Assembly: GCF_018612875.1 (NCBI RefSeq) | Contig: NZ_JAGGRI010000030.1 | Coordinates: 1 to 52,550, forward strand | Origin: Lysobacter sp. ISL-50 | GTDB taxonomy: Bacteria; Pseudomonadota; Gammaproteobacteria; Xanthomonadales; Xanthomonadaceae | Direction of reading: 5' to 3' | DNA length: 52,550 bases | Part shown: piece after piece, positions 46,790 through 52,550 of the stretch | Layout: each line of letters starts with the position of its first letter | Numbering within the stretch: position 1 is the first letter of the stretch | Program-made: the position numbers and the translations under genes | The notes under the pieces: model-generated | Databases searched by the model: none | Told to the model about the DNA's origin: nothing | What the model saw: only the letters and a program-made list of their open reading frames with translations

Positions 46790-47527
46790 ATGCGCATCGC
46801 CGTCCTTTCCGATATCCACGGCAACCTCGCCGCCCTCGACGCCGTGCTGGCCGACATCCGGCGCCGCGGCGCCGACCAGATCGTCGATCTGGGCGATCTG
46901 CTGTCCGGCCCGTTGCAGGTCAGCGAAACCGCCGACCGCCTGATCGCCCTGGCGCTGCCGACCATCGCCGGCAATCACGAGCGGCAGGTGCTCAACGATG
47001 CGTTCGAGCGCATGGGCGAATCCGACCGCCACGCGGTAGCGCAGATTCGCCCGGATCAGCGCGACTGGTTGCGCGCGCTGCCGCCGACCCTGCGCTTGAA
47101 CGACGAGGTGCTGATGGTGCACGGCACGCCGCGCAGCGATCTGGAATGTTTCCTGGAAACCATCGACGCCGACGGCATGCGCGCGGCCACTCGGAATGAG
47201 GTCGGCGAACGCGCCGGCGCCGCCGATGCGCGGGTGATCCTGTGCGGCCACACCCACGTGCCGCGCAGCCTGCGCCTGGACGGCGGCCGTCTGATCGTCA
47301 ATCCCGGCAGCGTCGGCTTGCAAGCCTACAGCGACGAACGCCCGCATCCGCACAAAGTCGAGAACGGTTCGCCGCAGGCGCGCTACGCGATCGTCGAGCG
47401 CGACGGCAACGGCGAATGGAGCGCGCAGCCGTTCGCGGTGGACTACGACTGGAACGCCGCCGCCGCATTGGCCCTGCGCAACGGCCGGCCGGACTGGGCG
47501 CGGGCCTTGGCGACCGGATACGTCTGA
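46790..47527 (+). CDS. Calcineurin-like metallophosphoesterase
   Basis: 245 residues of the YfcE/MJ0936 type. Metal ligands in SDIHGN (D8, H10), VDLGDLLSG, AGNHER, LMVHGT and CGHTHVPR; GSVGL near residue 172. It is a soluble cytoplasmic phosphodiesterase or phosphatase whose natural substrate cannot be told from sequence. A small GC hairpin after the stop (about 47561-47583) may be a terminator. Confidence 0.88.
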   Translation: MRIAVLSDIHGNLAALDAVLADIRRRGADQIVDLGDLLSGPLQVSETADRLIALALPTIAGNHERQVLNDAFERMGESDRHAVAQIRPDQRDWLRALPPTLRLNDEVLMVHGTPRSDLECFLETIDADGMRAATRNEVGERAGAADARVILCGHTHVPRSLRLDGGRLIVNPGSVGLQAYSDERPHPHKVENGSPQARYAIVERDGNGEWSAQPFAVDYDWNAAAALALRNGRPDWARALATGYV

Positions 47528-47634
47528 GCGGCTTGGCGACAGCGAACGCCGCGATCGTCTGAGCCGCCGATGCGTCGGCGGTTCAAACACTTCGCCATCG
47601 GCGGCGCGACGATTCTCCGTCGCGCCGCGTCCGC

Positions 47635-48969
47635 TTACTTCTGCACCAGGAACTTGTCCATCGTGTAGTTGAGCGTGTGGCATTGCTCGAACACGAGCCG
47701 GCTGCGATTGGCGGTGGCGTAGGACTCGTGCCGGCCCATCAACTGGCACGATTGCCACTTCACGTAGGGCATGTCTCCGTTGAGCGGGCGATACGTCACC
47801 GGCACCGACACCGGGCCGATATGGCTCTGGAACGAACGCGCCGCATCGGTGCAGGCGATGAAGCTGATGTTGCCGTTGGCCGCGTCCCAGCCGCAGTCCA
47901 TCAGCTTGCTCTTGGCATGGCGCAGTTCGAAGCGCACGCCGATCACGATCAGCGTCTTGACCGTGTTGTTGTGCGGGCCCGGCGGCAGATCGAAGAACAC
48001 CGACGGCGTATCCACGTCTTCGTTGCACTGAATCCACGAGCCGCCGTAGACGTTGACATAGCCGCCGCGGGCGAAGCGCAGCAAGGTGCCGCTGCGGTAT
48101 TCGAACTTGCAGTCGCGGAACCAGAAATTCAGGAACTGATCCTGCTGGCTCACCGTCGGGGTCATCCCCGAATGCAGGAAGGCGTCGCCCAGCACCACGT
48201 CGTTGGCCAGATGGCAGCGGTTGAACGACCACTCCGAATTGAGATTGGAATCGCCCGGGCCGTCCAGCCCGATCACCCGGTTCCACGGGCCTCTCCATTC
48301 GACGTCGTCGAAGGCGAAATCCTGGTTGGTGCCTTGCGCGAGCGAGGACCAGCAGTAGATCCAGTTCAATCCCGGACGGCTGGCGCGGAAGGTGATCTCG
48401 CGCACCCGCAACTGGCGCAGGCGGCCGTTGGCGGTCAGCAGATTGTCCGCGAAGCGATCGCCGCCGCCGGCCACCGCGTCGAAGACGATTTCCGAACTGC
48501 GCTTGCCCTGGCCTTCGATCACGTAGCCGTTGATCTTCTTCTTGATGTCGCCCTTGGGCAGCAGCGCGTCGGCCTTGGTGACGCGATAGATGCCGGCGGG
48601 GAAGTACAGGTGATGGGTCAGCCAGCCGTTGCCGTTGGCCGAGGCCAGCACCGCGTCGCGCGCGGCGACGATGGCCGCGGTGTCGTCGGCGCTGCCGTTG
48701 CCGATCGCGCCGTAGTCCTTGACGTTGATCCGGCCCGGTTCGGCGGCGGCGATCGCGGCCGGCGCGAATGCGGCATCGCGGCGCGGCGGCGGCGCGCCGC
48801 CGATCGAGCGGTCCTGGAACGCCGAGCCGCCGATCGAAGCGGCGGTGGTCGCCGCGGCCGCCGCGCCGGCGCCGGCGATCATGCCGGCCGCGCCGATCAG
48901 CTTGCGTCGCGAACGCGAGGAAGGCGCCGAATCGCCGCCAGTAGCCGCGTCGGATAACTTCTTGCTCAT
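47635..48969 (-). CDS. Tat-exported beta-helix (pectate-lyase-superfamily) protein
   Basis: 444 residues from the ATG at 48969 (AAGGACT 6 bases upstream); the frame continues upstream for 160 codons without coding character. N-terminus has a twin-arginine signal (SRSRRKLIGAAG and a hydrophobic Ala/Gly segment). The mature protein begins with INVKDYGAIGNGSADDTAAI, the hallmark of pectate lyase superfamily 3/GH28-like beta-helices, and continues in parallel beta-helix style repeats rich in Asn, Phe, Trp. Catalytic residues are not evident. It may be a secreted polysaccharide lyase, hydrolase or epimerase. Confidence 0.78.
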   Translation of the reverse strand: MSKKLSDAATGGDSAPSSRSRRKLIGAAGMIAGAGAAAAATTAASIGGSAFQDRSIGGAPPPRRDAAFAPAAIAAAEPGRINVKDYGAIGNGSADDTAAIVAARDAVLASANGNGWLTHHLYFPAGIYRVTKADALLPKGDIKKKINGYVIEGQGKRSSEIVFDAVAGGGDRFADNLLTANGRLRQLRVREITFRASRPGLNWIYCWSSLAQGTNQDFAFDDVEWRGPWNRVIGLDGPGDSNLNSEWSFNRCHLANDVVLGDAFLHSGMTPTVSQQDQFLNFWFRDCKFEYRSGTLLRFARGGYVNVYGGSWIQCNEDVDTPSVFFDLPPGPHNNTVKTLIVIGVRFELRHAKSKLMDCGWDAANGNISFIACTDAARSFQSHIGPVSVPVTYRPLNGDMPYVKWQSCQLMGRHESYATANRSRLVFEQCHTLNYTMDKFLVQK

Positions 48970-49497
48970 CTGAGTCCTTGAGTTGGATTGCCGTGGAGTG
49001 ATCGCGCCCTGCCGCCGCAGCGCGGCGACGGACGCGGCCGCCGCGCGGCGGCGGATCTCTCCCCAGGCCGCCGCGAGGCGCGCGCAATCTAGAGGCGCGA
49101 CTTCGCGCACGAATGCGAACACCGACGCAGTTCGCGCAGTTGCGTTGCAACGCGGCTGTAATGAATCGTGCGATTGCGCGGTGGGTCGCGAATGCACAAT
49201 TGGCGCGCGGGTAATGCCACGCGCTGGAGAAAGACAAATGTTTTCTCTGTAGATATGGGCGGTAGTTTCTTGCGGCGCGCGGATGCTTGCCTGCGGCGGG
49301 GTGGACGACGTATCTGGATGGTCCGAGAGGCGCTCTCGACCGGTGGCCATGTCCGGCGTTGCGCACACGGCCGATGGAGGCGCCGCTTTTGCGGGCTCGA
49401 TGGCAATTTCCTGCAAGGCAATGTGATCGACGAACGCCAGCCCCTTGCGCATGGCTGTGGTTTTCTGCAGGGTCGCTATCGATCGAACTCAACCCCA
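48970..49497. other. Divergent intergenic region
   Basis: About 530 bases between the beta-helix gene (minus) and the aldolase-like gene (plus). Composition is slightly lower in GC at 49150-49260. Frames that cross it are extensions of the neighbouring genes without ribosome binding sites. Both promoters should be here; no clear operator, hairpin or RNA gene is seen. Confidence 0.5.
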
Positions 49498-50535
49498 ATG
49501 GCTATGTACAGCTTCCTTGACGACTACAGCGAAGGCGCCCACCCGGACATCCTGCGCGCCCTGACCGATTCCAACTGGGTGCAGCAGGCGCCCTACGGCA
49601 CCGACAGCCACAGCGAAGACGCGGCGAACAAAATCAAGGCGCATCTGGGCGAGGGCTTCGCCGGCGCGATCCACTTCGTCGCCAGCGGCACCATGGCCAA
49701 CATCGTGTCGATCGCGAGCTGCCTGCGCCCGCACGAAGCCGTCATCGCCGTCGCCTCGGGGCATATCGTCCTGCGCGAGGCCGGCGCCATCGAGGCGACC
49801 GGGCACAAGCTCATCGTCGTTCCCGCGATCGACGGAAAACTCACGACCGCCACGGTCGAGGCCGCGCTGGCGGGCAACGCCCACTTCCCGCACATGGCCA
49901 AGCCGCGGTTGATCTACCTGTCCAACGCGACGGAAACCGGCACGATCTACACGCTGGCCGAACTGCGCGATCTGTCGGCGTTGGCCAAACGCCGCGGCCT
50001 GATCCTGTTCCTCGATGGCGCCCGCCTGGGCGCCGCGCTGGCCTCGCCCAAGAACGACGCCAGCCTCGCCGACATCGCGTCCCTGGTCGATCTGTTCTGG
50101 ATCGGCGGCACGAAGCTGGGCGCGCTGCTGGGCGAGGCGATCGTCGTGTGCAACCCGGCCCTGAGCGAAGACTTCGCCTTCCACGTCAAACAGCGCGGCG
50201 CGATGCTGGCCAAGGGCCGCTTGCTGGGAATTCAATTCCAGCAGTTGTTCGGCGCCAATCACTTGTTCTCATCCCTCGCGCAACACGCGAACGCCATGGC
50301 GGCGAAGTTGGCCGCCGGAATCGTGTCGGCCGGACACAGCCTGGCCGCGGACACCGAGACCAATCAGGTATTCCCGATCCTGCCGAACGCCGTCATAGCG
50401 GCGCTTCAATCCCACTTCGCCTTCTACGTATGGGCGAAGGCCGACGACGAACACTCGGTCATCCGTCTGGTCACTTCATGGGCGACCGAAGAGCATCAAG
50501 TCGATTCGTTTCTGTCGCATCTCGCGGCTGCATGA
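49498..50535 (+). CDS. Low-specificity threonine aldolase-like PLP enzyme
   Basis: 345 residues (ATG 49498; 49504 is an alternative start). Fold-type I PLP enzyme: substrate/PLP region FVASGTMANIVSIASC, LFLDGARLGAAL with the PLP-binding Asp, and the Schiff-base Lys in FWIGGTKLGALLGEA. It should split L-threonine or another beta-hydroxy amino acid to glycine and an aldehyde. The SD sequence is weak. The gene stands alone, ending before a terminator shared with tRNA-Ser. Confidence 0.88.
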   Translation: MAMYSFLDDYSEGAHPDILRALTDSNWVQQAPYGTDSHSEDAANKIKAHLGEGFAGAIHFVASGTMANIVSIASCLRPHEAVIAVASGHIVLREAGAIEATGHKLIVVPAIDGKLTTATVEAALAGNAHFPHMAKPRLIYLSNATETGTIYTLAELRDLSALAKRRGLILFLDGARLGAALASPKNDASLADIASLVDLFWIGGTKLGALLGEAIVVCNPALSEDFAFHVKQRGAMLAKGRLLGIQFQQLFGANHLFSSLAQHANAMAAKLAAGIVSAGHSLAADTETNQVFPILPNAVIAALQSHFAFYVWAKADDEHSVIRLVTSWATEEHQVDSFLSHLAAA

Positions 50536-50609
50536 CGAATGCGGGCCCGCGACGACACCGCAAGCAAATGCGCGGTCATGAGCTGGGCGACGGGTAAGGC
50601 GATGCCGGG

Positions 50610-50645
50610 AATAAATAAGCCCCTGAAATCAGGGGCTTATTTATT
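50610..50645. terminator. Bidirectional terminator between aldolase gene and tRNA-Ser(GGA)
   Basis: AATAAATAAGCCCCTGA with complement TCAGGGGCTTATTTATT around a short loop. A- and T-rich flanks on both sides fit ends of the plus-strand aldolase gene and the minus-strand tRNA. Confidence 0.9.
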
Positions 50646-50649
50646 GATC

Positions 50650-50742
50650 TGGCGGAGAGAGGGGGATTCGAACCCCCGAAGCGCGGTTTAGACGCTTACA
50701 CACTTTCCAGGCGTGCTCCTTCAACCACTCGGACACCTCTCC
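50650..50742 (-). tRNA. tRNA-Ser (anticodon GGA)
   Basis: 93 bases with encoded CCA. On the minus strand: acceptor GGAGAGG, anticodon stem CACGC/GTGTG with loop CTGGAAA (anticodon GGA, reads UCC and UCU), long class II variable arm, T-arm with GGTTCGAATCC. Its 3' end differs from tRNA-Ser(CGA) (GGCGGAGAGAGGGGG instead of GGCGGAGAGGGGGGG on the plus strand), explaining why it is not the island's target. Confidence 0.95.
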
Positions 50743-51090
50743 GGATCTGTCCGGACCGCGTGCGCGGGCCGTGCAGGGCCGTGGATTCTAGCCGCCGCCG
50801 GCTCCGGGAACAAGCCGCTTCGTGGCGGCGCGGGCGCGCGAGCGTGGCCGGGGCGCGATCGGGCCGGAACCGCGCGGATATCGAGCCGCGATCCCATCGA
50901 GACCGAGCCCGGCTGCGAGCGTACCGGCGCGAGGGTGGGGGCATGGCACAATGCCGGGGTTCGTTCGCGAGCGTCCGGCGACCCGCGTCGCCGGCCTCGA
51001 CCGGCCCCAGGGCGCCTTGCGCCGGCCGGCCCGAACGTTCGCAGCGCGCGAGCGCTGGCCCTCGTCCCGTCCTAACGCCCCAAGGATCCG
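50743..51090. other. Spacer upstream of dnaX
   Basis: About 350 bases of high GC. Frames running through it lack start signals and domain similarity. It should contain the tRNA promoter (minus) and the dnaX promoter (plus). No small RNA signature was found. Confidence 0.5.
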
Positions 51091-52550
51091 ATGTCCTATC
51101 TCGTCCTCGCCCGCAAATGGCGCCCCAAGCGTTTCGCCGAACTGGTCGGGCAGGAACACGTGGTCCGCGCGCTGACCAATGCGCTCAGTACCGGGCGCGT
51201 GCACCACGCCTTCCTGTTCACCGGTACGCGCGGCGTCGGCAAGACCACGATCGCGCGCATCTTCGCCAAATCGCTGAACTGCGAGCGCGGCACCTCGGCC
51301 GACCCTTGCGGCGAGTGCAACGCCTGCCTGGACATCGACGCCGGCCGCTACATCGACCTGCTCGAAATCGACGCCGCCAGCAACACCGGTGTGGACGATG
51401 TGCGCGAGGTGATCGACAACGCCCAGTACATGCCCAGCCGCGGTCGGGTGAAGGTCTATCTGATCGACGAAGTGCACATGCTGTCCAAGTCGGCGTTCAA
51501 CGCGCTGCTCAAGACCTTGGAAGAGCCGCCGGGGCACGTGAAATTCCTGCTCGCGACCACCGACCCGCAGAAATTGCCGGTGACGGTGCTGTCGCGCTGC
51601 CTGCAGTTCAACCTCAAGCGTCTGGACGAGCAGCAGATCGCCGGGCAGATGACCCGCATCCTCGCCGCCGAGCAGATTCCGGTCGAGGAATCGGCGATCC
51701 GCCAGCTCGCCAAGGCCGCCGACGGCAGCCTGCGCGACGGCTTGTCGCTGCTCGATCAGGCCATCGCTTACGGCGGCGCCGGCGCCGATGCGCCGCTGGA
51801 AGGCGCGTCGGTCGCCGCGATGCTCGGCTCGGTCGATCGCACCCGGGTCGGGGCGGTGCTGACCGCCCTGGCCGACGGCGACGGCCAGCGCCTGCTCGAT
51901 GAAGTCGCGACCCTGGCCGAGTTTTCGCCGGACTGGGGCAGCGTGCTGGAAACCCTGGGCGATGCCTTGCACCGCATCCAGGTGCGGCAACTGGTGCCGG
52001 AGGCGGCGATCGAGGCCGACGGCGTCGATGTCGATGCCCTGGCGGCGCAGTTGCGGCCGGAGCTGGTCCAGCTCTGGTATCAGATGAGCGTCAACGGCCG
52101 CCGCGATCTGCCGCTGGCGCCGAGCCCGCGCGCCGGTTTCGAGATGAGCGTGCTGCGCATGCTCGCGTTCCGTCCCAGCGGGGCGGGCGATGCGCCGGCC
52201 GCGCCTTCGGGTTCGGGCGCGGCGGCCGGTTCGAGCGGCTCCGGTTCGGGTTCGGGCAGCCGCGGCGAGTCCGCGCGCAGCGCCAGCGCCGCCGCCCAAG
52301 CGGCCGCGGCGATGCGCGAGATGGGCGGCGCCGCGTCGCGCCAGGCATCGAGTGAGCCCGCGCCATCGCGCGAAGCCGTCGCACCGCCGTCGCCGCGCGA
52401 AACGGCGGTCGCCAAGCCGGCCGCGCCGGCACGAGCGAATCCCTTCGAAGACGACCCGCGCGATGCGCCGCCGTGGCAGACGCCGGCACCGGCCGCGAAG
52501 CCCGCCGCCGCGGTGCGCGCGAACCCGTTCGAAGACGACCCGCGCGATGC
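51091..52550 (+). CDS. dnaX: DNA polymerase III subunits gamma/tau, 5' part (runs off the window)
   Basis: The first 486 codons are present. Clamp-loader AAA+ domain: MSYLVLARKWRPKRF start, Walker A GTRGVGKTTIAR, Cys4 zinc module (about residues 63-79), Walker B VYLIDEVHML, sensor LATTDPQKLP, and SRC motif LSRCLQF. From about residue 365 a linker rich in Ala, Ser, Gly and Pro leads toward the tau-specific part, and contains two copies of RANPFEDDPRDA (about 20-residue period) at the window edge. It loads the beta clamp and links polymerases in the replisome. A frameshift site for gamma, if present, is not visible. Confidence 0.95.
   Translation, partial: MSYLVLARKWRPKRFAELVGQEHVVRALTNALSTGRVHHAFLFTGTRGVGKTTIARIFAKSLNCERGTSADPCGECNACLDIDAGRYIDLLEIDAASNTGVDDVREVIDNAQYMPSRGRVKVYLIDEVHMLSKSAFNALLKTLEEPPGHVKFLLATTDPQKLPVTVLSRCLQFNLKRLDEQQIAGQMTRILAAEQIPVEESAIRQLAKAADGSLRDGLSLLDQAIAYGGAGADAPLEGASVAAMLGSVDRTRVGAVLTALADGDGQRLLDEVATLAEFSPDWGSVLETLGDALHRIQVRQLVPEAAIEADGVDVDALAAQLRPELVQLWYQMSVNGRRDLPLAPSPRAGFEMSVLRMLAFRPSGAGDAPAAPSGSGAAAGSSGSGSGSGSRGESARSASAAAQAAAAMREMGGAASRQASSEPAPSREAVAPPSPRETAVAKPAAPARANPFEDDPRDAPPWQTPAPAAKPAAAVRANPFEDDPRD

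Noticed and set aside
46436-49498. A thousand-residue minus-strand frame over the ffs/phosphoesterase/beta-helix region
   Set aside because: It is a GC-driven open frame antisense or out of frame to three supported genes, with no coherent domain.
50650-50742. tRNA-Ser(GGA) as a second attachment site for the island
   Set aside because: Its 3' end differs from the 17-base repeat, no partial copy is nearby, and its flanks are core genes with an intact terminator.

Overview
The window is high-GC DNA from a gammaproteobacterium of the family Xanthomonadaceae, most likely Lysobacter or a close relative. The evidence is gene content and order: a phoB-phoR-ppk-ppx cluster, an NAD-type isocitrate dehydrogenase, a Xanthomonas-style type IV secretion effector with a lipoprotein partner, Kdo kinase beside a heptosyltransferase, mltD-gloB-yafS-rnhA-dnaQ synteny, and Lysobacter-like dispersed palindromes and short tandem repeats. 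The genus is an inference from memory of families, not from a search.

Layout. 1-5738: a PAP2 phosphatase and a GT4 glycosyltransferase (minus strand) diverge from opgD-opgH, which make osmoregulated periplasmic glucans. 5739-8638: a small accessory locus with a predicted immunity lipoprotein and a peptidoglycan-hydrolase-like effector. 8750-10465: an acyl-CoA ligase. 10488-16271 (minus): phoB, phoR, ppk, ppx, i.e. phosphate sensing and polyphosphate turnover. 16802-22823: BepA-like protease, glutaredoxin plus an AhpD-like protein, isocitrate dehydrogenase, a 202-bp tandem palindrome array, and an NhaC-type antiporter. 22919-27329: mltD-gloB (minus) diverging from a yafS-like methyltransferase, rnhA and dnaQ, the same order as in E. 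coli. 27419-28123: a PP2C phosphatase.

28548-37234 is an integrated island of about 8.7 kb at tRNA-Ser(CGA). It is bounded by a 17-bp direct repeat of the tRNA 3' end, and a strong minus-strand terminator next to the distal repeat looks like the tRNA's original terminator, left behind by the insertion. The island has visibly lower GC. It carries a decayed tyrosine integrase, a truncated coiled-coil protein, a large secreted Rhs/YD-repeat protein with a Cys-rich HENNH (zincin-like) C-terminus, an overlapping candidate immunity lipoprotein, an unknown small gene, a frameshifted P2-type portal fragment and an AlpA-like regulator. The Rhs reading frame is interrupted exactly at a U UUU UUU heptamer in the phase needed for -1 frameshifting.

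37476-52550 is mostly core: a DUF6165-like protein, an orphan PoNi-type immunity protein, a NADAR protein, heptosyltransferase and kdkA (lipopolysaccharide core), an MBL-fold hydrolase, moaA/moaC/moaD/moaE (molybdopterin synthesis, with a dioxygenase remnant between moaA and moaC), a beta-propeller protein, the 4.5S RNA gene, a phosphoesterase, a Tat-exported beta-helix protein, a threonine-aldolase-like enzyme, tRNA-Ser(GGA), and the 5' part of dnaX, which runs off the window.

The best candidates for new biology are the Rhs-zincin/lipoprotein pair with its frameshift site, and the peptidoglycan-targeting effector/lipoprotein pair.
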